The notes under the pieces are model-generated. The model was not told where the DNA came from, made no database searches, and was given only the letters and a program-made list of their open reading frames with translations. A stretch of DNA of 64,000 nucleotides from assembly GCF_006716095.1 (NCBI RefSeq), contig NZ_VFOK01000001.1, positions 2,759,375 to 2,823,374 on the forward strand. Reading direction: 5' to 3'. Shown here piece after piece: positions 8,345 through 17,058 of this stretch. The translations under genes and the position numbers were made by a program. Source of the stretch: Barrientosiimonas humi. Lineage in GTDB: Bacteria > Actinomycetota > Actinomycetes > Actinomycetales > Dermatophilaceae. Numbering within the stretch: the first letter of the stretch is position 1; every line of letters begins with the position of its first letter.

Positions 8345-10935
8345 GAGTCCCTCCTCTCCAGCAGCGCCACCGGGCGGTCCGCGAAGAGGTCGCGCGCCCG
8401 GATCTGCCCGTCACTGTTGATGATTCGCCCGTCGAGGGCGTCTCGCCAATCACCCTCGGGGAGGGTGAGCAGCCGCTCGCCCCAGCCGCCGTCGCGCTCC
8501 AGCCGGGCCGGGGCCCGGGTGACCGCGACGAGCACGTCCGGCTCGGGCACGCGTCCGAGGGCGCCGGCGAGCCGGCCCGCGGCCGGTCCGCGCAGGAACC
8601 CGGCGGCGTGCTCGTCGCCCGACTCCCACGGGAGGTACGTCCCGCCCGGCCCGAGCGACTCGGCGCGGCTCTGCCGCAGCTGCAGCACGGTGCTCGTGAG
8701 GTGCAGCTTCTCGTCCCCCAGGCCACCCAAGCCGGTCGAGGATGCCGAGCCGCCCACGCTGGTCGAATCGCCCGAGCCGCCCACGCTGGTCGAATCGCCC
8801 GAGCCGCCCACGCTGGTCGAGTCGCCCGAGCCGCCCACGCTGGTCGAGTAGGCCGAGCCGCTGGGCGAGGCCGTATCGAGACCACCCTGACCATGGCCCC
8901 GGTCCAGAGCCGTCGACAGCGCGGCGTAGTCGACAGGTCGCCGGTTGTCGGGGTCGACCAGCGACAGGCTCACCGTCTCGCACCCCTGGTAGGTGTCGGG
9001 CACCCCCGGCAGGGTCAGCTGCAGCAGCTTGGCCGCGAGGGTGGTCGCGCGAATCGCGTTGGCATTGCTCGCGATCAGCTCCTCGACCGCGTCGTGCAGC
9101 GGGCCCTCGGTCGAGGCGGCGACGGCGAAGTCGATGACGCGGCGCTCGTAGTCCTCGTCGCCGTCGACCCATGCCGTGTGCTGCTTGCCCTCGCGCAGCG
9201 CCTTCTGCAGGTAGTCGCGCAGCCGCTCCTCGCCGATCTCGCCGACGCCGAGGAGCGTCTGCCAGACGAGGTGGCCGGTGGGCAGGTCGACCCCGGACCG
9301 CTCGGCCTCCGCGCTCGCGACGGCGGAGACCTGCTGCCAGCCCTGGGTGTCACCCGCGACGGCGAGCAGCCGGGCGCGCACGTCCTCGCTGCGCTTGGTG
9401 TCGTGGGTCGTGAGCGTGGTCATGGTGCGCGGCCAGTGCTCGACCTGCGCCTGCGCCCAGTCGTGCATGAGGTCGGGCGAGGCCGACGCGACGACAGTGG
9501 GGTCGCTGCCGACCTCGTTGAGCGCGATCAGCCGGTGCCAGCGATAGAAGCTGGTGTCCTCGATGCCCTTGGCCATGACGGGGCCCCAGGTCTGCTGCAG
9601 CCGGACGCCGAAATCTGTTGCGGCGTCGCTGTCCTCGGCCATCACGGTGACGGGCAGGAGCGCGTCGAGCTCGGGCTGCAGGTCGGGCCGCGCGGTGAGC
9701 GCGGCGCTGAACGCGTCGGTGAGCCGGCGCCGCGCGACCTGACCGATCTGGTGCTCGGGCCGGACGTACGCCCGATAGACCTCTCCCGCGACGAGCAGCT
9801 CGACGACCGCCTCGCGCAGCCGCTCGGGGTCGAGCTCGGGCAGCGCCTCGCGCGCGCGCCGGGTCAGCCGCTCGACCTCGGGGGCCAGCGACTGCTCGAC
9901 GACCTGCCGCTTGGCCTGCTCGACGACCACGTCGAAGTCGGGCTCGCCGCCGGTGGCGCGCCAGGTCGCGTCGAGCGTGTCGGCGGCCTCGGGGTCGGTG
10001 AGCGCGGCCTGCACGACCCGCAGCGCGTCGTACCCGGTCGTCCCGGCGGTCTGCCAGCGTCGGGGCAGCCGCTCCTCGCCCTCGAGGATCTTCTCGACCC
10101 ACACCGGGGTGTCCGGGCGGCAGGCCGCGGCCAGCCGCTCGAGGTAGTCGGTCGGGTCGGCCAGGCCGTCGGGGTGGTCGATGCGGAAGCCGTCGATCAG
10201 CCCCTCGTGGTGCAGCTCGAGCAGCAGCCGGTGGGTGGCGTCGAAGACCTCGGGCAGCTCGACCCGCACGGCGATGAGCCCGTCGACCTCGAAGAACCGG
10301 CGGTAGTTGAGCACGTCGTCCTTGTCGCGCCACGAGGCGAGCCGGTAGTGCTGGCGCTCCAGGATCTCGGCGACGTCGCCGGAGGTCTCGGTGCCGAGCG
10401 CGACGGGGTAGACGTGGTCGTAGTAGCGCAGCACCGGGGCGGGCTGGCCGGTGCCGGGGTCGGCGTCGATCTCGTCGAGGGTGAGCCGGCCGGCCGCGAG
10501 CACGTCGGCCAGCGGCTCGCCGAGCACCGGGAGCCCGATGCGCCCGCCGCCGGCCTTCCAGTCGATGTCGAACCAGTCGGCGGTGGCGGCGTCGCGCCCG
10601 TCGCGCAGCACCTCCCAGACCTCGCGGTTCAGCGACTCGGGCGCGACGAACGCCATGTGGTTGGGCACCACGTCGACCACGACGCCGAGGTCGTGCTCGT
10701 GCGCGGCCGCGACCAGCCGGCGGAAGCCGTCCTCCCCGCCCAGCTCGTCGCTGACCCGGCTGTGGTCGACCACGTCGTAGCCGTGCTGCGAGCCGGGCAC
10801 GGCCTGCAGGATCGGCGACAGGTACAGGTGCGTGACGCCGAGGTCGGCGAGGTAGGGCACCTGCCGGGCGGCGTCGTCGAAGGTGAACTCGCCGTGCAGC
10901 TGCAGACGGTAGGTGCTGGAGAACGCGGCGCTCAT
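8341..10935 (-). CDS. treY: Malto-oligosyltrehalose synthase carrying an in-frame tandem-repeat insertion
   Basis: An 864-residue GH13 enzyme. It converts the reducing-end alpha-1,4 bond of maltodextrins to the alpha,alpha-1,1 bond of trehalose. Family motifs are present: STYRLQL at the N-terminus, YLSPILQAVPGSQHGYDVVD, VVDVVPNHMAF, GFRIDHPDGL and TGYDAL. Between residues about 690 and 733 there is a foreign Gly/Ser/Thr stretch made of GDSTSVGGS nonapeptides, encoded by 27-bp DNA repeats. The flanking family sequence (NRRPVDYAALS and LRQSRAESLG) is intact, so the enzyme may still work with a surface loop added. It follows the helicase gene by 4 bp. Confidence 0.93.
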   Translation of the reverse strand: MSAAFSSTYRLQLHGEFTFDDAARQVPYLADLGVTHLYLSPILQAVPGSQHGYDVVDHSRVSDELGGEDGFRRLVAAAHEHDLGVVVDVVPNHMAFVAPESLNREVWEVLRDGRDAATADWFDIDWKAGGGRIGLPVLGEPLADVLAAGRLTLDEIDADPGTGQPAPVLRYYDHVYPVALGTETSGDVAEILERQHYRLASWRDKDDVLNYRRFFEVDGLIAVRVELPEVFDATHRLLLELHHEGLIDGFRIDHPDGLADPTDYLERLAAACRPDTPVWVEKILEGEERLPRRWQTAGTTGYDALRVVQAALTDPEAADTLDATWRATGGEPDFDVVVEQAKRQVVEQSLAPEVERLTRRAREALPELDPERLREAVVELLVAGEVYRAYVRPEHQIGQVARRRLTDAFSAALTARPDLQPELDALLPVTVMAEDSDAATDFGVRLQQTWGPVMAKGIEDTSFYRWHRLIALNEVGSDPTVVASASPDLMHDWAQAQVEHWPRTMTTLTTHDTKRSEDVRARLLAVAGDTQGWQQVSAVASAEAERSGVDLPTGHLVWQTLLGVGEIGEERLRDYLQKALREGKQHTAWVDGDEDYERRVIDFAVAASTEGPLHDAVEELIASNANAIRATTLAAKLLQLTLPGVPDTYQGCETVSLSLVDPDNRRPVDYAALSTALDRGHGQGGLDTASPSGSAYSTSVGGSGDSTSVGGSGDSTSVGGSGDSTSVGGSASSTGLGGLGDEKLHLTSTVLQLRQSRAESLGPGGTYLPWESGDEHAAGFLRGPAAGRLAGALGRVPEPDVLVAVTRAPARLERDGGWGERLLTLPEGDWRDALDGRIINSDGQIRARDLFADRPVALLERRDS
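8747..8854. repeat. 27-bp tandem repeat, four copies, inside treY
   Basis: Four head-to-tail copies of a 27-bp unit (plus strand GAGCCGCCCACGCTGGTCGA plus AATCGCCC-type ending) occupy 8747-8773, 8774-8800, 8801-8827 and 8828-8854, differing at a few bases. A flanking partial copy precedes 8747. The outer ends read CCGGTCGAG on one side and GTATCGAGACC on the other. These are the same borders seen in the repeat at 13521-13681, so both belong to one dispersed family. The length is a multiple of three, so the treY frame is preserved. Confidence 0.9.
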
Positions 10936-10939
10936 GCCT

Positions 10940-13501
10940 TCACCCCACCACGTCGAGTCTGTTCAGGCCCAGCACGACGATCACCGGCGCCCCGGCCTCG
11001 TCGGAGGCGGCCAGCGGGATCTGCGCGTCGATGCCCCAGTCGCCGTCGTCCTCGGGGTCCTCGATCACCTGACGCACCTCCCACATGTCGGACTTCTGCG
11101 TGATCCGCAGGTACGCCGGCCCCCGCGCGCTCGCGCCCGCCCCCATCTCGTCGTGGTCGGCGAAGTAGGCGGCCAGGTCGTCGTGCCAGGCGCCCTCGTC
11201 CATGACGATCTCGGTGGGCGGGTCGGTCGACTCGGCGGCGGCCCGGTCGAGCGCGGCCAGCGCGACGACGTCACGCCGCGCCGCGAGCTGCACGCGGCGG
11301 AACATCGCGTTGCGCACCGAGACCCGAAAAGCCCTGGGGTTGCTGGTGATCGGCCTGGGCGCGACGGTGGTCGCGGAGGGCGCGCCGCCCTCGAGGGCCG
11401 CCTCCTCCGGGTGACTCAGCGCCTCCCACTCGTCCAGCAGGCTGGAGTCGGTCTGCCGGACGGTCTCCCCCAGCCACTCGACCAGGTCGTCAAGCTCCTC
11501 GTCGCGGTAGCGGTCGGGCACCGTCTGGCGCAGGGTGCGATAGGCGTCGGTCAGGTAGCGCAGGACGATCCCCTCGGAGCGGGAGAGGTCGTACTGCTTG
11601 ACGAGATCGCCGAAGCTCCAGGCGTTCTCGTACATCTCGCGCACGACGGTCTTGGGCGACAACGCGCTCTCGGCGACCCACGGCTGGCCGCTGCGATAGG
11701 TCTCGAACGTCGCGTCGAGCAGCTCGGCGAGCGGCTGGGGCCAGCTGATGTCCTCGAGCAGCTCCATGCGCTCGTCGTACTCGATGCCGTCGGCCTTCAT
11801 CTCGGCGATGGCCTCGCCGCGCACCTTGCGCCGCTGGGCGAGCAGCACCGGGCGTGGGTCCTCCAGGATCGCCTCGATGACCGAGACGACGTCTCGGGCG
11901 TACGTCTCGGACTCGGGGTCGAGCACGTCGAGCACCGCGAGCGCGAACGGCGCGAGCGGCTGGTTGAGGGCGAAGTTGTCCTGCAGGTCGACGGTCAGAC
12001 GCACCTGTCGACCGTCGGCCTCGGGCACCGACAGCTTCTCCACGACCCCGGCGGCGAGCAGCTCGCGGTAGAGCGTGATCGCCCCCTTCGCGAGGCGCGC
12101 CTGCCGGCGCGGGTCCTCGTGGTTCTCACGCACGAGCGAGCGCATCGCGGGGAACGGATCCCCTTCTCGCGCAATGACGTTCAGCAGCATCGAGTGGGTG
12201 ACGCGCATGCGTGACTGGAGCGCCTCGGGCTGGGCGGCAACGAGCTTGTCGAAGGTCTCCTCCGACCAGCTCACGAAGCCCTCGGGCGGCTTCTTGCGCT
12301 GCACCTTGCGCTGCTTCTTGGGGTCGTCGCCCGCCTTGGCGAGCGCGCGGGCGTTCTCGATCGCGTGCTCGGGCGCCTGCACCACGACCGAGCCGCTGGT
12401 GTCGTACCCCGCACGCCCGGCCCGCCCCGCGATCTGGTGGAACTCGCGCGCCTTGAGCAGCCGGTTGCGTGACCCGTCGAACTTGGTGAGCCCGGTGAAC
12501 ACGACGGTGCGGATCGGCACGTTGATGCCGACGCCGAGGGTGTCGGTGCCGCAGATGACCTTGAGCAGGCCGGCCTGCGCGAGAGTCTCGACCAGCCGGC
12601 GGTACTTCGGGAGCATCCCGGCGTGGTGCACGCCGATCCCGTGGCGCACCAACCGGTTCAGCGTCTTGCCGAAGCCGGCGGAGAAGCGAAAACCGCCGAT
12701 CAGCTCGGCGATCCGGGCGCGCTCCTCCTTGCTCGCGACCGACAGGCTCATCAGCGCCTGGGCCCGCTCGAGCGCGGCGGCCTGGGTGAAGTGCACGACG
12801 TAGACCGGCGCCTGGTGCGTGGTCAGCAGCTCCTCGAGCGTCTCGTGGAGCGGGGTCATGGCGTACGAGAAGCTCAGCGGCACCGGCCGCTCGGCGGTCG
12901 CGACCGTGGCGGTGGGGCGGCCGGTGCGACGGGTGAGGTCCTCCTCGAACCGAGCGACGTCGCCGAGGGTGGCCGACATGAGCAGGAACTGCGCCTGCGG
13001 GAGCTCCAGCAGCGGCACCTGCCAGGCCCAGCCGCGGTCGGGCTCGGAGTAGAAGTGGAACTCGTCCATGATGACCATGCCGACATCGGCGCTGCGCCCC
13101 TCGCGCAGCGCGATGTTGGCGAGCACCTCGGCGGTGCAGCAGATGATCGGGGCGTCGGCGTTGACCGCCGCGTCGCCGGTGAGCATCCCGACGTTGTCGG
13201 CGCCGAACTGCTCGATGAGCGCGAAGAACTTCTCCGAGACCAGCGCCTTGATGGGTGCGGTGTAGAACGAGACCTTGTCCTGCGCGAGCGCGGTGAAGTG
13301 CGCCGCGGTCGCGACGAGCGACTTCCCGGAGCCGGTGGGGGTGGCGAGGATGACGTTGGCGCCGCCGACCAGCTCGATGATCGCCTCGTCCTGGTGCGGG
13401 TAGAGGTCGATCCCCCGGTCGCCGGCCCAGCCCTGGAACGCTTCGTAGATCGCATCGGGCTCGGCGGGTGACGGGGTGCGGTCGGTGAGACGAGGAGTCA
13501 T
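10940..13501 (-). CDS. DEAD/DEAH-type helicase with DUF3516 C-terminal domain
   Basis: An 853-residue superfamily 2 helicase. Walker A is ATPTGSGKS (about 53-61). The DExH box is MDEFHFYSE (146-149 for DEFH). The SAT-like motif is LMSATLGD and motif VI is QIAGRAGRAGYD. The helicase core is followed by a long C-terminal region of the DUF3516 type found in actinobacteria, related in layout to Ski2-like RNA helicases. The start is set at the ATG at 13501 (MTPRLTDRT). The open frame upstream simply translates a DNA repeat (SSLARLLDRLG). It heads the run helicase-treY-treZ-hypothetical. A role in RNA processing is inferred from family resemblance. Confidence 0.88.
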   Translation of the reverse strand: MTPRLTDRTPSPAEPDAIYEAFQGWAGDRGIDLYPHQDEAIIELVGGANVILATPTGSGKSLVATAAHFTALAQDKVSFYTAPIKALVSEKFFALIEQFGADNVGMLTGDAAVNADAPIICCTAEVLANIALREGRSADVGMVIMDEFHFYSEPDRGWAWQVPLLELPQAQFLLMSATLGDVARFEEDLTRRTGRPTATVATAERPVPLSFSYAMTPLHETLEELLTTHQAPVYVVHFTQAAALERAQALMSLSVASKEERARIAELIGGFRFSAGFGKTLNRLVRHGIGVHHAGMLPKYRRLVETLAQAGLLKVICGTDTLGVGINVPIRTVVFTGLTKFDGSRNRLLKAREFHQIAGRAGRAGYDTSGSVVVQAPEHAIENARALAKAGDDPKKQRKVQRKKPPEGFVSWSEETFDKLVAAQPEALQSRMRVTHSMLLNVIAREGDPFPAMRSLVRENHEDPRRQARLAKGAITLYRELLAAGVVEKLSVPEADGRQVRLTVDLQDNFALNQPLAPFALAVLDVLDPESETYARDVVSVIEAILEDPRPVLLAQRRKVRGEAIAEMKADGIEYDERMELLEDISWPQPLAELLDATFETYRSGQPWVAESALSPKTVVREMYENAWSFGDLVKQYDLSRSEGIVLRYLTDAYRTLRQTVPDRYRDEELDDLVEWLGETVRQTDSSLLDEWEALSHPEEAALEGGAPSATTVAPRPITSNPRAFRVSVRNAMFRRVQLAARRDVVALAALDRAAAESTDPPTEIVMDEGAWHDDLAAYFADHDEMGAGASARGPAYLRITQKSDMWEVRQVIEDPEDDGDWGIDAQIPLAASDEAGAPVIVVLGLNRLDVVG

Positions 13502-13520
13502 GGCGTGCCCATTCTCTCCA

Positions 13521-13681
13521 AGCCGGTCGAGCAGCCGCGCGAGGGACGAGCCCGGCGCACCGAGACCCCGCCCGAGCTGGTCGAGCAGCCGCGCGAGGGA
13601 CGAGCGCGGCGCACCGAGACCCCGCCCAAGCCGGTCGAGTAGCCGCGCGAGGGACGAGCGCGGCGTATCGAAACCCGCCCG
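13521..13681. repeat. 54-bp tandem repeat, three copies, upstream of the helicase gene
   Basis: Copies at 13521-13574, 13575-13628 and 13629-13681 share the core GGTCGAGCAGCCGCGCGAGG and GGACGAGCGCGGCG, ending in ACCGAGACCCC or ATCGAAACCC. The third copy has the GTATCGAAACC border typical of a common actinobacterial dispersed repeat. The array separates the helicase gene from tRNA-Lys and may lie in the helicase promoter region. It shares border sequences with the treY insertion. Confidence 0.9.
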
Positions 13682-13716
13682 CCCCACTACAGTTGCCCCG
13701 GCGGCGTCGCCGCCCC

Positions 13717-13790
13717 GGGCCTCTAGCTCAATCGGTTAGAGCTGCGGACTTTTAATCCGTAGGTTGTGGGTTCGAGTCCCACGGGGCCCA
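13717..13790 (+). tRNA. tRNA-Lys (anticodon TTT)
   Basis: The acceptor stem GGGCCTC pairs with GGGGCCC. The D arm is AGCTCAATCGGTTAGAGCT, the anticodon loop CTTTTAA gives anticodon TTT, and the T loop is TTCGAGT. Discriminator A is at 13790, followed by CCG rather than CCA, so the 3' CCA is not encoded. It reads towards a repeat-rich region. Confidence 0.96.
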
Positions 13791-13815
13791 CCGTTGCCCC
13801 CGTCCCGGACAGTTC

Positions 13816-14231
13816 GACAGGACGAACCGAGCGGCTCCCCCGGCCTTCCGCGGTTCTGGGTCGCCCCCGCCGCCTTCTTCCTGTCCAGATGTACGCCGTC
13901 GCCTCAGCAGACCCCCGCGGCCCGCGCCTCACCCGCGGCCTCGACCCGTCCGGTGTGGAGGCGCAGCGTGACGGCTCGGCGCCCCTCCGCGCCATCGATT
14001 TTCGCCGCCCCCGACCCCGGCGTACGCCCTCGAGGTCCACCGCCGAACCGTGCGCCCAGGCACACCCACCTGCGGGCCACCGCCCAACCGTGCGCCCGGG
14101 CGCACCCACAAGCGGACCACCGCCCAACCGTGATCGCCGCTGCTCGTGCAGATGGACAGGAGGAACGCGGGCCGGCCCCTGGAATGCCGCGGCTCTCGGC
14201 GGTACCGGGGGCCTTTGTCCTGTCCAGATGT
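13816..14231. repeat. Pair of 77-bp elements bordered by GACAGGA...CCTGTCC inverted ends
   Basis: Two elements of identical length, 13816-13892 and 14155-14231, start with GACAGGA and end with CCTGTCCAGATGT. The start and the CCTGTC near the end are inverted complements, so each can fold on itself. Between them the interiors diverge but keep blocks such as CCGCGG and CTCTCGGCGG/TTCTGGGTCG. The space between holds chained copies of the 57-bp element (14034-14132). No convincing gene lies here; open frames on either strand are products of the repeats. Confidence 0.7.
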
Positions 14232-14235
14232 CCGC

Positions 14236-14433
14236 GCGCACCCCATCACCGACCACCACCTCGCGGTCCACCGCCCAACCGTGCGCCCGGGCGCACCCGT
14301 CGGCGGACCACCGCCAGAGCGTGATCGGGCCGGGGCGCACCCCATCACCGACCACCACCTCGCGGACCACCGCCCAACCGTGCGCCCGGGCGCACCCGTC
14401 GGCGGACCACCGCCAGAGCGTGACCGGGCCGGG
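14236..14433. repeat. 99-bp direct tandem duplication containing the 57-bp dispersed element
   Basis: Two copies (14236-14334, 14335-14433) differ at only a few positions, and a third copy begins at 14434. Each contains a 57-bp element (14265-14321, 14364-14420) with the layout GGWCCACCGCC, AACCGTGCGCCC, GCACCC and GGCGGACCACCGC. The same 57-bp element recurs at 60504-60560 and 60602-60658. The array sits just downstream of the iron ABC operon, which ends at 14457, and after tRNA-Lys. Confidence 0.88.
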
Positions 14434-14456
14434 GCGCACCCCGGCGCGGACCTCCG

Positions 14457-15506
14457 CTAGAGCGGGAAGGCGCGCACCGGGCCGAGCACGCGGACCGAAA
14501 CCCGCTCGCCCCGGGTGAGCGAGGCGCCGGAGCCGAGCACCCGGGCGCGCACGCGGACGAGGATCTGGGTGCGCGGGTCGAGGTGGTCCAGCTCGACGAG
14601 GGCGTCGTGGCCGAAGTAGACGACCCGACCGACCTCGGCGTCGAACATCCCCGCGCCGGCCGGCCCGACCGCGAGCTGCTCGGGGCGGAAGAGCACCTGG
14701 CAGCCCCCGGCGCGCACCTCCTCGGCGAGCGGGAACTCGCCCAGCGGGCTGTTCACCGAGCGGCCCGAGGACTCCCCAGGCAGCAGCACCGCGTCGCCGA
14801 GCGACCCGGCGACGTGGGCGTCGGCCGGCGACTCGTAGGCGACCCGCGGCGCCGCGACCTGCCGGAACCGGCCGTCGCGCAGGATCGCCACCTCGTCGGC
14901 GAACGACAGCGCCTCCTGCTGGTCGTGCGTCACCAGCAGCGCGGTCGCCCGCGCGGCACGCAGGGCCTTGCCGGTGGCCTCGCGGGTCGCCTCGCGCAGG
15001 GCGGTGTCGAGCGCCGAGAACGGCTCGTCGAGCAGCACCACCGACGGCTCCAGCGCGAGCGCCCGGGCCAGCGCGACCCGCTGCTGCTGCCCGCCCGAGA
15101 GCTGGTCGGGCGTGCGGTCGGCCATCTCGGCCGGCAGCCCGACGAGGTCGAGCAGCTCGAGCACCTTCGGCCGGTGCCGGCGGCGCGGGAAGGGCAGACC
15201 GAAGGCGACGTTGCCCGCGACGGTCAGGTGCGGGAACAGGCCGCCGTCCTGGCGGACGTACCCCACCCCGCGCCGCTCGGGCGCGACGTGCACGCCGGGG
15301 CCGACGACCGTGCGCCCGCCGATCGCCACCGACCCACCGATCGGAGCGACGAAACCGGCAATCACCTTGAGCAGCGTGGATTTTCCCGACCCGGAGTCGC
15401 CGAGCACGGCGGTCGTCGTGCCCGTCGGCACGCGCAGGTCGATCTCGTGCAGCACGGGTTGCCGGCCGTAGCCCGCGGTCACGCCGCTGACCTCGACGTC
15501 GCTCAT
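14457..15506 (-). CDS. Ferric iron ABC transporter ATP-binding protein (FbpC-like)
   Basis: A 349-residue ATPase. Walker A is GDSGSGKST (36-44), the signature is LSGGQQQR, and Walker B is VVLLDEPFSALD. The C-terminal third (about 240-349) looks like the TOBE-type regulatory region found in FbpC, PotA and CysA proteins. It is the last gene of the operon and starts 1 bp after the permease stop codon. The class is ferric iron, thiamine or polyamine uptake. The binding protein upstream favours ferric iron, as does the iron box at the head of the operon. Confidence 0.85.
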   Translation of the reverse strand: MSDVEVSGVTAGYGRQPVLHEIDLRVPTGTTTAVLGDSGSGKSTLLKVIAGFVAPIGGSVAIGGRTVVGPGVHVAPERRGVGYVRQDGGLFPHLTVAGNVAFGLPFPRRRHRPKVLELLDLVGLPAEMADRTPDQLSGGQQQRVALARALALEPSVVLLDEPFSALDTALREATREATGKALRAARATALLVTHDQQEALSFADEVAILRDGRFRQVAAPRVAYESPADAHVAGSLGDAVLLPGESSGRSVNSPLGEFPLAEEVRAGGCQVLFRPEQLAVGPAGAGMFDAEVGRVVYFGHDALVELDHLDPRTQILVRVRARVLGSGASLTRGERVSVRVLGPVRAFPL

Positions 15507-15507
15507 C

Positions 15508-17058
15508 TCACGCCCTCCCGGATGTGCGGATCTGCTGGCGCAGCACCAGGGTGAGCGGGGCCGACAGCACGATCATCATCGCCGCGTAGGGAGCCGCCGC
15601 GGCGTAGTCGAGCTCGTCGCTCGACGCCCAGAACGCCAGCGCGAGCGTGTCGGTGCCGGTCGGGGCGAGCAGCAGGGTAGCCGTGAGCTCGGTGACGATC
15701 GCGAGCGCCACCAGCACGAAGCCGGTGAGGAACGACGGCAGCGCGAGCGGCAGCACCACGCGCCAGAAGGTCGCCGCGCCACCCTGCCCGAGCGAGCGCG
15801 AGGCCTCCGACAGCTCCGGCGGTGCCGCCGCCAGCCCCGCCCGCAGCGAGACCATCGCGCGCGGCAGGAACAGGATGACGTACGCCAGCAGCAGCAGCCC
15901 GACGGTCTGGTACGTCGGCCGCGCCCACCGGATCGACAGCGTGATCAGCGCCAGGGCCACCACGACCCCCGGCAGCGCCGAGGCGATGAACGTGACGCGC
16001 TCGAGCACCATCGGCGCGGCGCCGCGGCGCCGGCTCAGCAGCCAGGCGCCGGGCAGCGCGGCCAGCACCGCGGCGAGACCGCCGGCGGCGGCGAGCCCGA
16101 GGCTGCTCAGGGTCACCCGCGCGAGCCGGCCCGCGTCGACCACCGAGTCGTCGATGCCGGCCCACACCCACCGAGCGACCAGCGCGACCGGCACGACCAG
16201 GGCCAGCGCCACCACCGCAGCGAGGGCGAGCAGGGCGGGGACGGTCCAGCGCCCGAGGGGTACGCGCGCGGGGGCCTGGGCGGTCCCGCTCCCCACGCGC
16301 GCGACCCGGCGCCGGCCGCGCGCCAGCACCTCGAGCAGCAGCACGCCCACGCACAGCACGGCCAGCACGAGCGCGAGCAGGCTGCCCTGGGCGTCGCTGT
16401 AGCCGACGGCGTACTGCTGCAGGATCGCGGTGGTGAAGGTCTGGAAGCGCATCATCTCCAGCACGCCGAACTCGGCCAGCAGGTGCAGCGCCACGAGCAG
16501 CGCGCCGCCGCAGATCGCCGGCCGCAGCCGCGGCAGCACGGTGCGCACCACCGCCCGCCCGCGGCTCAGGCCGAGCGAGCGGGCGACGTCCTCGTCGGCG
16601 CCGTCGAGCGCGCGCAGCATGGCGGCGACGGGCAGGAAGACGAAGGGGTAGTACGCCAGCGTCGTCACCAGCGCGGCAGCCCACAGCCCGGTGAAGCCGG
16701 GCCGCACGGAGATCCAGGCGTAGGCGCTGACGAACGCCGGCACCGCGAGCGGCGCGAGCAGCAGCATCCGCCACACGCCCGCGAACGGCAGCGAGGTGCG
16801 CTCGACCAGCCACGCGGCGGTGACGCCCACGACCAGCGCGGCCGGCACGGTGATCGCGACCAGGGCGCCCGTGTTGCCGAGCAGCTCCAGAACCCTTGGG
16901 CGCACGAGGTATTCGGCGGCGGCGCCGAACCCGATCGACAGCCCACGGACGCCGACCACCACGATCGGCAGGATCGTGACGAGCGCGACCAGCGCCGCCG
17001 CGGGGACGGCGACGCCGGTGCGCGAGGCGGGTGAGTGGGTCCTAGAGGATGCCGGCAT
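15508..17058 (-). CDS. Ferric iron ABC transporter permease, fused double unit (FbpB-like)
   Basis: A 516-residue membrane protein with about 12 hydrophobic segments arranged as two homologous halves. Each half carries an EAA-type loop (EDVARSLGLSRGRAV in the first, SEASRSLGQGGAATF in the second). Such duplicated permeases serve FbpB/ThiP-type importers. The ATG at 17058 overlaps the end of the binding-protein gene by 17 bp. It acts with the ATPase downstream and the lipoprotein upstream. Confidence 0.88.
   Translation of the reverse strand: MPASSRTHSPASRTGVAVPAAALVALVTILPIVVVGVRGLSIGFGAAAEYLVRPRVLELLGNTGALVAITVPAALVVGVTAAWLVERTSLPFAGVWRMLLLAPLAVPAFVSAYAWISVRPGFTGLWAAALVTTLAYYPFVFLPVAAMLRALDGADEDVARSLGLSRGRAVVRTVLPRLRPAICGGALLVALHLLAEFGVLEMMRFQTFTTAILQQYAVGYSDAQGSLLALVLAVLCVGVLLLEVLARGRRRVARVGSGTAQAPARVPLGRWTVPALLALAAVVALALVVPVALVARWVWAGIDDSVVDAGRLARVTLSSLGLAAAGGLAAVLAALPGAWLLSRRRGAAPMVLERVTFIASALPGVVVALALITLSIRWARPTYQTVGLLLLAYVILFLPRAMVSLRAGLAAAPPELSEASRSLGQGGAATFWRVVLPLALPSFLTGFVLVALAIVTELTATLLLAPTGTDTLALAFWASSDELDYAAAAPYAAMMIVLSAPLTLVLRQQIRTSGRA

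Noticed and set aside
8747-8854. Possible CRISPR array
   Set aside because: The units are contiguous with no spacers and lie inside treY.
8227-11103. Long plus-strand open frame opposite treY and part of treZ
   Set aside because: It is a shadow of treY; the product is low-quality Val/Arg/Gly-rich sequence without motifs.
13723-14439. Minus-strand frame with repeated GCARAHGWAV-like peptides
   Set aside because: It overlaps tRNA-Lys and is made of the DNA repeats; the repeats also occur outside any frame at 60.5 kb.
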